NCBI GenBank assembly: GCA_964593865.1
Contig: CAZQKE010000086.1
Span: 1 to 31,856, forward strand
Source: CAZQKE01 sp964593865
Lineage (GTDB): Bacteria; Chloroflexota; Anaerolineae; JAAYZQ01
Direction: 5' to 3'
Length of the DNA: 31,856 nt
Below the pieces are notes generated by a model, which searched no databases, was not told the origin of the DNA, and was given only the letters and a program-made list of their open reading frames with translations. A program made the position numbers and the translations under genes. Below are positions 21,453 through 28,982 of the stretch, piece after piece (position 1 is the stretch's first letter; each line of letters starts with the position of its first letter).

Positions 21453-22648
21453 GGTGCTCCTGGGTCGCTTTCCTGCCGGGCGGCCAAGAGGCGGCGGTAG
21501 AGGCCGAGCACCTGGCGGGCCATTTCCTCCGGCGTGGGGCGGGCGCGGGCGGCGGTCAGGGCAGCCTTCCCCAACCGCTTCCGCCTGGCGGGGTCGGCCA
21601 GCAGGCCGAGGATGGCTCCGGCCAGGGCAGGGGCGTCGTCGGGGGGGATCAGGAGGCCGGTTTGCCCCGGCTGGATCAGGTCGCGGTTGCCCGCAATGTC
21701 GGCGGCGATGATGGCCCGCCCGGCGGCCATCGCTTCCAGGAGGGTGTAGGGCAGGCCCTCGTAGCGGGAAGGGAGGACAAAGAGGTCAAAGGCGGCCAGC
21801 ACGCGGGGAACGTCGGTCCGGTAGCCGGTCAGGATCACCCGGTCGTGCCAGCCTTCCCGTGCGATCCGGCGGCGGGCCATCTCCTCCAATTCGCCCTCGC
21901 CGACCAAAACGAATTGGGTGTCATCCCGTTGGAGCAGGACCTTTTGGGCTGCTTGCAGGAGGAGGTCAATGCCTTTCTGGGGGACCAGACGCCCCACATA
22001 GCCCACGGTCAGCCGCGTTGGGTCTAGGCCCAGGGCGGTTTTGGCCTGGGCCGGGGGCAGGGTCGGCGCGAACCGTTGGGCTTCTACGGCGTTTTCCACC
22101 ACGACCAGCCGCTCCGGCGGGGCGATGGCGTGGCGGGTGGTTAGCTCCCGCTCGCTCTCGCCGACGCAGATGAGGGCGTCGGTCAGGCGGTGGCCCAGTT
22201 GCCGCTCAACGGTCAGGTAAAACCGGCGTTCCCAGCGGTGCGTTGCGCCCAGGAAGGCAAAGGCATGGGGGGTGTAGACGGTGGCCGGGATGCCGCAGCG
22301 TCGGGCGGCCAGGCGGCCCAGCACGCCCGCTTTGGAACTGTGGCAGTGGACGATGTGGAACTCCTCTTTTCGGAGCAGGGCGACCAGCCGGAGGAAGCCT
22401 TGTAGGTCGGCCAGGGGGCGGATGCCGCTGCGGAAGGGCATGATGGCGACGGGGACGCCCGCCGCCTGCAGCCGCTCCACGAAAGCGGTGTCGCGCCGGG
22501 CGCGGTCCCGCACAAGGGGGCAGGCGACCGTGACCTCTACACCGTGCCGCTGCAGGTGTGTTGTCAGGTCGGTCACATGGCGGCCCACGCCGCCGGTAGT
22601 TGCTTCCACCACTTGGAGGACGCGGAGGGGAAGGGGGGCTGAAGTCAT
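21449..22648 (-). CDS. family 4 glycosyltransferase
   Basis: A 399-aa GT-B enzyme adding a sugar to the lipid-linked repeat in the cytoplasm. The N-terminal half has EATTGGVGRHVTDLTTHLQ (donor/acceptor Gly-rich loop) and a TVYTPHAF block. The C-terminal half has VGYVGRLVPQKGIDLLLQA, LVGEGELEE and the family 4 signature YEGLPYTLLEAMAAGRAIIA followed by LIPPDD. The start overlaps the previous gene's stop by 4 bases and the end overlaps the next gene's ATG by 4 bases, so it belongs to a tightly coupled operon. The sugar transferred is unknown. Confidence 0.92.
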   Translation of the reverse strand: MTSAPLPLRVLQVVEATTGGVGRHVTDLTTHLQRHGVEVTVACPLVRDRARRDTAFVERLQAAGVPVAIMPFRSGIRPLADLQGFLRLVALLRKEEFHIVHCHSSKAGVLGRLAARRCGIPATVYTPHAFAFLGATHRWERRFYLTVERQLGHRLTDALICVGESERELTTRHAIAPPERLVVVENAVEAQRFAPTLPPAQAKTALGLDPTRLTVGYVGRLVPQKGIDLLLQAAQKVLLQRDDTQFVLVGEGELEEMARRRIAREGWHDRVILTGYRTDVPRVLAAFDLFVLPSRYEGLPYTLLEAMAAGRAIIAADIAGNRDLIQPGQTGLLIPPDDAPALAGAILGLLADPARRKRLGKAALTAARARPTPEEMARQVLGLYRRLLAARQESDPGAP

Positions 22649-23790
22649 GCCAGGTCGGGTAGTTTCTCCAGGATCACCCGGTAGCGGGCGTCCCAGGTGT
22701 TCTGCCGGGCCAGGTTTTGTCTGGCCCGGACCAGGGCCGGGTCTGCTTCGGCCAAACCGGCTGCAATGCCCTCCAAAAAGGCGTCGGCATCTTCGGCGAC
22801 GGTGATGACCCCGGCATATTGTTGCAATTCGGGCAGGGCCGTCGTCACGAGGGGGCGGCCCGTCGCCAGGGCTTCATAGGTTTTGACCGGGTGCACGTTT
22901 TGGGTGTAAGGGGTGAGGCGGTAGGGGATGATGAGCACGTCCATGTGTTGCACGTAGGCGGGCAGGTCCTCGTGGGGGCGTGCGCCCAGCAAATGGATGT
23001 TGGGCAGGCGGCGCAGTGGGCCGAGGTCGGTGCGGATGGGGCCGATCAGGATGACGGCGGCTTGGGGGTATGCTTGGGCGATCCGGGCGATCAGGTCCAG
23101 GTCCAGGCGGGCGTCCAACGTGCCGAAAAAGCCGATGCGCGGTCTGGGGAAAGGGACCAGGTCGGGTGCTTCCGCCGTAGGGGTGATGAACGGGCCGATG
23201 TCGGCGGCCTCCGGCAGGTAGGTGATGTTGGGGTTCTTGGGTTGGCGCTCGGCGTATAGGCGGCGGGAGGTGACGAACACCTGGTCGGCTTGGCGGAGCA
23301 GTCGGTCTTCGGCGGCGGGGATGCCCGGTGCTGCGCCTTTGGGGTTCCGTGCAACGTCGTCAATGCAGTAATAGACCAGGCGGGCGGGGCGCAGGTCCTG
23401 GACCAGGCGGACGACCAGGGGGGTGGGCAGATAGGTCCAGAGCAACAGGGGGGCGTCGGGGCCGGGGGCCGGTGTGCGGCGCAGGGAGGCCAGAAGCAAC
23501 CGGCGGTTCAGGGCATCGGCCCAGGGGCGACCGGGGAAGGGCAAGAGTACGGGGGGGTGGAGCCAGAGGTTTTCGGCCAGGGGGTAAAATCCCCACAGGC
23601 CACCGCGCAGCCGCTTGCGCAGCCGCCGGACCAGGCGCGGCCAATCGCGCCCGGTGGCGGAGCGTATTCCCGGCGTCTCAACAAAGGTGACGCTGTGACC
23701 GGCTGCCGCCAGCCGCGAAGCAAGGGCTTGCTGCCCTTGCCAGGGGCCGTCCCAATCCATTACTGCCAGCCACAAGATTGTGTAGCGCAT
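22645..23790 (-). CDS. GT-B glycosyltransferase (TuaH-like)
   Basis: About 381 aa from the ATG at 23790. It begins MRYTILWLAVMDWDGPWQ and has LASRLAAAGHSVTFVETPG, LLLWTYLPTP, LVYYCIDD, then the C-terminal Rossmann half with IGFFGTLDARLDLDLIA, VILIGP, and a donor site near PYTQNVHPVKTYEALATGRPLV. This matches GT-B enzymes of the teichuronic-acid TuaH and related group. Earlier in-frame starts exist at 23808 and 23820 and would overlap the upstream gene. None has a good Shine-Dalgarno, so the start is uncertain. It is probably coupled to the upstream stop at 23801. Specificity unknown. Confidence 0.87.
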   Translation of the reverse strand: MRYTILWLAVMDWDGPWQGQQALASRLAAAGHSVTFVETPGIRSATGRDWPRLVRRLRKRLRGGLWGFYPLAENLWLHPPVLLPFPGRPWADALNRRLLLASLRRTPAPGPDAPLLLWTYLPTPLVVRLVQDLRPARLVYYCIDDVARNPKGAAPGIPAAEDRLLRQADQVFVTSRRLYAERQPKNPNITYLPEAADIGPFITPTAEAPDLVPFPRPRIGFFGTLDARLDLDLIARIAQAYPQAAVILIGPIRTDLGPLRRLPNIHLLGARPHEDLPAYVQHMDVLIIPYRLTPYTQNVHPVKTYEALATGRPLVTTALPELQQYAGVITVAEDADAFLEGIAAGLAEADPALVRARQNLARQNTWDARYRVILEKLPDLA

Positions 23791-23800
23791 TGGGGCGATT

Positions 23801-24790
23801 TTAACCATCCGTTGCAGCATCGGGGTTTGAGGCGCGCTTGCCCGCCTGCCGGAGACCGGTCCGCAGGGCGGCGTCGCGGCTCAGGACCAGGCTTCCTCCC
23901 ACCAGGCCGGGCAACAGGACGACGGTGTGGAGTGCCAGGCCGTAGCTCAAGGCGACGGTCGGTTCCACGCCGAACCAGCCCAACCCGACGATGCACAGGC
24001 TCTCAAAGATGCCCAAGTTGGCCGGTCCGGCGGGCAGCCGTATCCCCAGCATCAGCAGGACAAAGAGGGTCGCGCCGATCAGAGGCCGGGTCGGAAGGTC
24101 CATTGCCTTCAGGACGAGGAGGTTGACGGCAATGCCGTCGAGCCACAGGGCGGCGGTCCAGAGGGCCAGCGGTCCAAAGCGGGAGGGTTGCAGCCAGCCG
24201 GATGCTCCTTTGAGCATGGATAGGCCGATGTCGCCGACCGTCCGGCCCAGGCCGGCCAGCCGGTCTTCCAGCCGACGGCGGCCCCGGCTCAGCAGGCCAA
24301 TGGCGAGCAATCCTCCCCCGGCGAGGAGGGCCGCCCCCAGCCCGGCCTGCCGCGCCCAGGAGGGCAGGGGCAGCCAAAAGAACAGCAGGGCCAATCCCAC
24401 CACCAGGGCCAGGGCCTCCAACAGTTTTTCTACTCCCACGGTGGTCAAGGTCATTGCCCGGCTTTGACCTTCCTGCCGACCGACCATGTAGGCGCGGGCC
24501 AGGGGGCCGAGTTGGAAAGGCAAGAGGGTGTTGACCAGGTGGGCGACCATGAGGGCGGCGGTCAGGGTGCGGTGCGAAACCTGCTCCGGTGCGGGGAAAA
24601 GGAGCCGCCAGCGGCCCGCGCCGAGGAGGTAGGAGCCGCTCTGGGCGAGCAGGGCCAGGAGGAGCCAGCCGATGTGGGCTTGGCGCAGGGCTTGGAAGGC
24701 GGCGGTCCAGTTGGCCTGTCGGGTCGCCAGCCATAGGGCGGCCATGCCCAGAAGGAGGCCCAGAAAGAAGCGGAGCCATTGTTTACGCAC
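23801..24790 (-). CDS. flippase-like integral membrane protein (LPG_synthase_TM/UPF0104)
   Basis: A 329-aa protein with about eight TM helices. It shows the family pattern WRLLFP after the second hydrophobic segment (about 61-66), LPFQLGPLARAYMVGRQEG (about 95-113) with the conserved acidic/basic loop, and PAGPANLGIFESLCIVGLG near residues 255-273. This matches the membrane part of lysylphosphatidylglycerol synthase, whose stand-alone members are often called flippase-like and occur in glycan loci. It may help move a lipid-linked intermediate. The start is a GTG that overlaps the upstream ligase gene by 8 bases. Confidence 0.88.
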   Translation of the reverse strand: MRKQWLRFFLGLLLGMAALWLATRQANWTAAFQALRQAHIGWLLLALLAQSGSYLLGAGRWRLLFPAPEQVSHRTLTAALMVAHLVNTLLPFQLGPLARAYMVGRQEGQSRAMTLTTVGVEKLLEALALVVGLALLFFWLPLPSWARQAGLGAALLAGGGLLAIGLLSRGRRRLEDRLAGLGRTVGDIGLSMLKGASGWLQPSRFGPLALWTAALWLDGIAVNLLVLKAMDLPTRPLIGATLFVLLMLGIRLPAGPANLGIFESLCIVGLGWFGVEPTVALSYGLALHTVVLLPGLVGGSLVLSRDAALRTGLRQAGKRASNPDAATDG

Positions 24791-26102
24791 CGTCTGTCGT
24801 CCGTTGTGCCCGCGCGTGCAGCCAGACCGCCGTCAGCGTTCCCCAGTGGCTCCAGACCAGCAGTTGCACGCGGGGTGAAGAGGTGATGACATCAACAAGG
24901 CCGTGGACCAAAAAGGCGACAAGCCCGGCCAACAAGCCGACGGCCAACGGTTCCCACCATTGCTCCCGGCTCCAACGGACCGCCTGGACGCCCATCGTCG
25001 CCAGCAGGATGAGCATTGCCAGGAAGGCGATCAGGCCGGGGATGCCGTGCTCAATTCCTGCCTGTAGGTAGATGTTGTGGGCGTGGGGTATGTGGGCTTC
25101 CGGGGAGATCAGAAACAGGGGATAGAGGAGGGAGAGGACGGACGGAAATGTGCCGAGGCCGATGCCGGTGAAGGCAAAATCCTGGATCATGTACAGGCCA
25201 CGGGAGGCCAGTTCCAGCCGCCCTGCACCGGAGGTCATTGCGCCGGAACCGGCATCGGCGGGCAGAAGGTCCAAGAACGGTTGTATGCCGTAGAAGGCTA
25301 TTGCGCCCCCTACGGTGGCGGCAACAAGGGGCAGAATCCAGAGCCAACGGCGGTCGCGGGCGATGGCGACGACCAGCATCGCCGCTGCCAAGCCGATGAT
25401 GCCTCCCCGCGACTGGGTGTAGAGCAGGACCAGGGATTCGGCGGCGACCAGCCCCCAGAGTAGGGCTATGCCGACCGCCTTCCACCGGCGCAGGGGACGC
25501 CGAATGGCAAAGAAGGCGTAGGCGACCGTGATGGGGATGAACAGGGCCAGCAATCCGGCCATGATGTTGGTGTGGAATCCTTTGCTCTCCGGGTTCCAGA
25601 AGGAAAGGACGCGGTGGGGGATGCGATCCAGGATGCTTTGCGGCAATACGGGGAATTTGGAGATCTGTCGCATCCCTATCAAGATGAGGAAGGATAGCAG
25701 GGCGGTGCCGATGAGAAGGGTGGCGGTGGCCAAGCGGAGTTTGCCGCCTGTGTTCAGGGTGTTGACGGTGGCATACAAGAGGGCGATGGCGGCGATCCTT
25801 TGGAGGGCGAGGGGGAGGCTCTCCTGGGGCAGGGGAGAGGCCCACAGACCGACCGGCAAGGTGGCGACCAAGATGAGCAAAGGCAGGTCTAGAGGATGGG
25901 GCGTCCAGAAGCGGCCTCGGACCAGGCGGTGGGCCAGCCACAGCAAGGGGATGCCCAGCAGGAGAGCACCTTGCGCGTAAAGGGGTAGGCGATTGGGCAA
26001 AAGGACCAGGGCTGCGGCGATAAAGGCGACGGGTACGATTTGCCAGTCGGTCAGGCAGCGCAACACGGAGATTCGAGCCGGGTTCTTTTGTCGTCCGGTC
26101 AT
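24783..26102 (-). CDS. O-antigen ligase/polymerase family membrane protein
   Basis: About 439 aa with around ten to twelve TM helices and the large external loop of the Wzy/WaaL family. The Wzy_C signature is visible as HIPHAHNIYLQAGIEHGIPGLIAF at about 340-363, with the conserved His in AHN. SRGGIIGLAAAMLV (about 232) is also typical. It polymerises or transfers lipid-linked glycan repeats on the outer side of the membrane. I prefer the ATG at 26102, preceded by GGGGA, to a TTG at 26114. It follows the GT-C gene by about 15 bases. Whether it acts as polymerase or ligase cannot be told from sequence alone. Confidence 0.9.
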   Translation of the reverse strand: MTGRQKNPARISVLRCLTDWQIVPVAFIAAALVLLPNRLPLYAQGALLLGIPLLWLAHRLVRGRFWTPHPLDLPLLILVATLPVGLWASPLPQESLPLALQRIAAIALLYATVNTLNTGGKLRLATATLLIGTALLSFLILIGMRQISKFPVLPQSILDRIPHRVLSFWNPESKGFHTNIMAGLLALFIPITVAYAFFAIRRPLRRWKAVGIALLWGLVAAESLVLLYTQSRGGIIGLAAAMLVVAIARDRRWLWILPLVAATVGGAIAFYGIQPFLDLLPADAGSGAMTSGAGRLELASRGLYMIQDFAFTGIGLGTFPSVLSLLYPLFLISPEAHIPHAHNIYLQAGIEHGIPGLIAFLAMLILLATMGVQAVRWSREQWWEPLAVGLLAGLVAFLVHGLVDVITSSPRVQLLVWSHWGTLTAVWLHARAQRTTDGA

Positions 26103-26117
26103 GATTTTCCCCAAGCG

Positions 26118-27464
26118 TCAGTAGGCCGGTATCAGAGTTCCAAAGAGGCTGACGAGGTTGACGCCGAGCGTGAAAACGATCAACGCCGGCCCCAGGACGG
26201 CGCGGTATTTGCCTGTCAGGCGGCCCCAGCCTACGGCGACGAGGACGATAAAGGCCGGGAGGGCGGGGAAAAGCAAACGGCCCTGGGGCTGGCGGACGGC
26301 CAGGTTGAAGCGGAGAAAGCCAATGGCGACGAGTGCACAAACGATCAGGAAGAGGACGAGTGTGGCCTTTGTCGCTTTGGCTTGTCTGCTGCCTAAAGAA
26401 AGTAGGGAGCCGGCCAGGCCGATCAGGGCGACCAGGTTTAGCGACCGGGAGATCCACAGGGGGGTGAGTATGTTCATCCAGCCGAATGTGCCCCAGAAGG
26501 AGCGGTTGGTCTGCGGCCATAAACCGAGGATATAGGACCAATTCATATAATCCTGCCGGGGCGTCATGGTGGCCTGGGCATGGGCCAGTTGCTGGCGTAT
26601 GGACGGGAGAAAGGCGACGCCCATCCCCAAAGGAGCGAGGGCGATCATCGTGAAAATCCCGCTTTCCAGCAGCCAGCGTTTGACCGAGCGGTGCAGCCGC
26701 CAACGCCACAAGAGACATAGCAACCCCACCGGCAACAGGAACCACAAGGAGAGTTTGGTCAACAGAGCCAGTGCAGTGACCACCCCTGCCGCTGCGACTT
26801 GAAACGTTTGGGAGGCGCGGGTCGGATTGAGCAGGATGGTGAAAGAGAGCAGACAAAGGGCCGAGATGAGGATCACCAGGTTGTCGTTGGTGACGTAGCC
26901 GCTCAAGAAGGTAAATTGGGGGATAAAGGCCATCAACCCGACGGCGGTCAGGGCGATCCAGGGATCCCCTTGTGTGGTTTGCAGGGCCAGGCGGTAGGTT
27001 GCAAGAAGAGAGAGCAGGCCCAGAACAATGGAGAAGGAACGGGCCAAGCGCAGAGCCGGTTCGGTTTCCAGAGGCGTTTTGTGCCGGAAGAGAGAGGTGG
27101 TGTCTTGTGGGAAGCCGGGGACGATGGGCGGGAATGTCTGAGGCAGGCTGCCGGGGTGTATCCGATTCAAAGCAGCGAGGGCAGGAGCCGGTATGATGTA
27201 GTAGAGGGGCAATTGATACCATTCGTACAGGGAAGTGGCGTATCCGTGCTGCCAGAAATGGCCGCGTTGGGGAGGGGCGGGTGGAGGCAAGGAGCGGTAC
27301 AGGGCCAGATGCTCGATATAGCGAAAGTGGGAAGGTTCATCGGGAGCTTCCCAGGGGGGCGTGGCCAGGCTATAGGCAGAAGCCAAAGCGAGATAGGCCA
27401 GCAGGATGAGGATCAAGGCCCACCGGTGGATGGCGCCCGGTTGCTCGAACTTGAGTGTTCCCAT
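26118..27464 (-). CDS. GT-C-type membrane glycosyltransferase, DUF2142-like
   Basis: A 448-aa protein with about 11 TM helices. After TM1 comes TPPWEAPDEPSHFRYIEH (about 35-52), the acidic first external loop seen in DUF2142 and related GT-C enzymes. A C-terminal NLAVRQPQGRLLFPALPAF block (about 390-408) is the usual DUF2142 QGR..P region. These enzymes use polyprenyl-phosphate sugars to glycosylate a lipid-linked acceptor outside the membrane. The ATG at 27464 is preceded at some distance by GAGG. It is 95 bases after the glycoside hydrolase stop, with a perfect inverted repeat in the gap. The assignment between DUF2142 and GT39 is open. Confidence 0.82.
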   Translation of the reverse strand: MGTLKFEQPGAIHRWALILILLAYLALASAYSLATPPWEAPDEPSHFRYIEHLALYRSLPPPAPPQRGHFWQHGYATSLYEWYQLPLYYIIPAPALAALNRIHPGSLPQTFPPIVPGFPQDTTSLFRHKTPLETEPALRLARSFSIVLGLLSLLATYRLALQTTQGDPWIALTAVGLMAFIPQFTFLSGYVTNDNLVILISALCLLSFTILLNPTRASQTFQVAAAGVVTALALLTKLSLWFLLPVGLLCLLWRWRLHRSVKRWLLESGIFTMIALAPLGMGVAFLPSIRQQLAHAQATMTPRQDYMNWSYILGLWPQTNRSFWGTFGWMNILTPLWISRSLNLVALIGLAGSLLSLGSRQAKATKATLVLFLIVCALVAIGFLRFNLAVRQPQGRLLFPALPAFIVLVAVGWGRLTGKYRAVLGPALIVFTLGVNLVSLFGTLIPAY

Positions 27465-27509
27465 TGGAGATCAAGACCTCCGTCAGCCTGGGGCTTTGTG
27501 GCATTGGCG

Positions 27510-27550
27510 ACCGCCGAGGAGAGATGCTGCCGCGCTTTTGCCTCGGCGGT
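27510..27550. repeat. perfect 10-bp inverted repeat between operon genes
   Basis: ACCGCCGAGG (27510-27519) and CCTCGGCGGT (27541-27550) are exact reverse complements separated by 21 bases. The repeat lies in the 95-base gap between the CARDB glycoside hydrolase and the GT-C gene. No T-run follows on either strand, so it is not a standard terminator. It could be an mRNA stem that shapes relative expression, or a protein site. Confidence 0.6.
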
Positions 27551-27559
27551 GCGGGTATG

Positions 27560-28957
27560 CTAGCGCGAGATCAACGGCAAAAAGACGACATGCGGCGGCA
27601 CTGCCAAAAAGGTAGATGCGTTGTTGTCGCATTCGGTTGCTTCGGTGATGGTGTTGTCGGCATCGGTTTCTACACTCACGGTGTAGCCGCCTTCCTGGAG
27701 GTTGGTGAGGGTGAAGGGAAGTAGGACCTCCGACCGGGCGGAGATATTGACCTGTTGGTGCAGGACGCCACTTTGCGGTCCGTTGTATGTCAGAGTCACG
27801 GTGAAGGTTCCGGAATCCAACGTACCTCGGTTTTGGATCCGGGCGTATACCGTCCGCGTTATACTTTGAGTCGGCGGGGACCACACCGCGGCGAGGTGAA
27901 TATTGACATAATCTAAATCGGGGAAAGAAGCGGTATGTTTCGCAAAGTTCTGGCCGTAAGGTGTCAGTGTGGCAGTTTCGGGATCAAACAGGTTGCCGTT
28001 GAATCCGCGGTTGAGGACGGGATCATAAGGCGGTTCATCCAGGCTGTACCAGGCCCAACGTTGCACCAGCCGGTAACCGTCTGACGGATCGCCCAGCGTG
28101 GTATCCGTTACGGTTTGCATCCAGGTAAAGGTTGCGTCCATGTAGGCGTTGACTCGCTCTGTGTTATAGCCTATCTCGGCGGGCAATAGAATGCCGTATT
28201 CGGTAATGATCAGGGGGTAGCCGCCGTAGCCGTTGTCGTACATCCACTGCCGAAAGTCCCAAATCTGTTGTTGGAAGAGATCCAAGCGATCGTTGTCTTG
28301 TACGTCTCGGATGACGCCTTCCGTTGCATCAATGCCGGGGGGGATGTCTGCGCCCCACTCACCCTGCTGTTCGTTGAGGATCGCGTTGTGGATGTTCCAC
28401 ACATCCACCGGCATTAGGGTTCCGTATTGACTCTGGTAGGCAGCCAGCACGCGGTCCAGCCATTCCAGGCGCAGGGGGGTAGGCTGCACGATGCCGCCGG
28501 GAGAGACCCGGGCAGTCGGGTCTCGGCTCTTGATCAGGGTGTAAATGTCGTGGTAGATGGCGGCATATTCTTCGGGTAAGAAATTGTCTTGGTGGATGCA
28601 GTCCGGTTCATTGCCCACCAGCCACAGGGTGTGGGGGTGAGCATCTATCAGGGCGGGTAGGCTGCTTAGATCCCAGCCTGTTTCTGTGCGCAGGCCTTTG
28701 AGAAAGATCAAAAAGGCCCGGTCCATGCCTTCCGGCGCCGGCAGGCAGGATGAGCTATTTGCCACAAACCAACCGGCGCGGAGCTGGGCAAGGTCGTATC
28801 TTTCGGCCCAGTCAGGCGCATGGTTTGCCACAAAGCCGAACCTTTGCCGGTCGGTCGGAGGTGTGGCGGGGAACGGTACGCCGGAGGCTGCGGCAACTGC
28901 TACCAGTAACAGAGAAAGGAATACCCAGACGCTCAGAACCTGTATTGTGCGAAACAC
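27560..28957 (-). CDS. secreted glycoside hydrolase-like protein with C-terminal CARDB domain
   Basis: A 465-aa secreted protein starting at a GTG (28957) with GGAGG five bases upstream. A signal peptide spans about 1-26 (VWVFLSLLLVAVAAASG). The clan GH-A-like domain has GNEPD (Glu117, likely acid/base), DVWNIH (about 185-190) and ITEYG (Glu253, likely nucleophile). Residues about 350-465 form a CARDB-like beta-sandwich (NRGTLDSGTFTVTLTYNGP, ETDADNTITEATECDNNAS), a cell-adhesion or carbohydrate-binding type module. It is a paralogue of the gene at 20229-21452 over the catalytic domain. Its position, second in the exopolysaccharide operon and 25 bases after the Wzz-kinase stop, suggests it processes the exported polymer. 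An ATG at 29047 would overlap the kinase gene and is unlikely. Confidence 0.85.
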   Translation of the reverse strand: MFRTIQVLSVWVFLSLLLVAVAAASGVPFPATPPTDRQRFGFVANHAPDWAERYDLAQLRAGWFVANSSSCLPAPEGMDRAFLIFLKGLRTETGWDLSSLPALIDAHPHTLWLVGNEPDCIHQDNFLPEEYAAIYHDIYTLIKSRDPTARVSPGGIVQPTPLRLEWLDRVLAAYQSQYGTLMPVDVWNIHNAILNEQQGEWGADIPPGIDATEGVIRDVQDNDRLDLFQQQIWDFRQWMYDNGYGGYPLIITEYGILLPAEIGYNTERVNAYMDATFTWMQTVTDTTLGDPSDGYRLVQRWAWYSLDEPPYDPVLNRGFNGNLFDPETATLTPYGQNFAKHTASFPDLDYVNIHLAAVWSPPTQSITRTVYARIQNRGTLDSGTFTVTLTYNGPQSGVLHQQVNISARSEVLLPFTLTNLQEGGYTVSVETDADNTITEATECDNNASTFLAVPPHVVFLPLISR

Positions 28958-28982
28958 GGGATCCTCCAAATCTTGCCAGATT

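Noticed and set aside
25051..27222. A 723-codon open frame on the minus strand overlapping the O-antigen ligase and GT-C genes
   Set aside because: It is out of frame with both membrane proteins and rich in Pro, Arg and His without domains. The in-frame alternatives have clear TM helices and family motifs.
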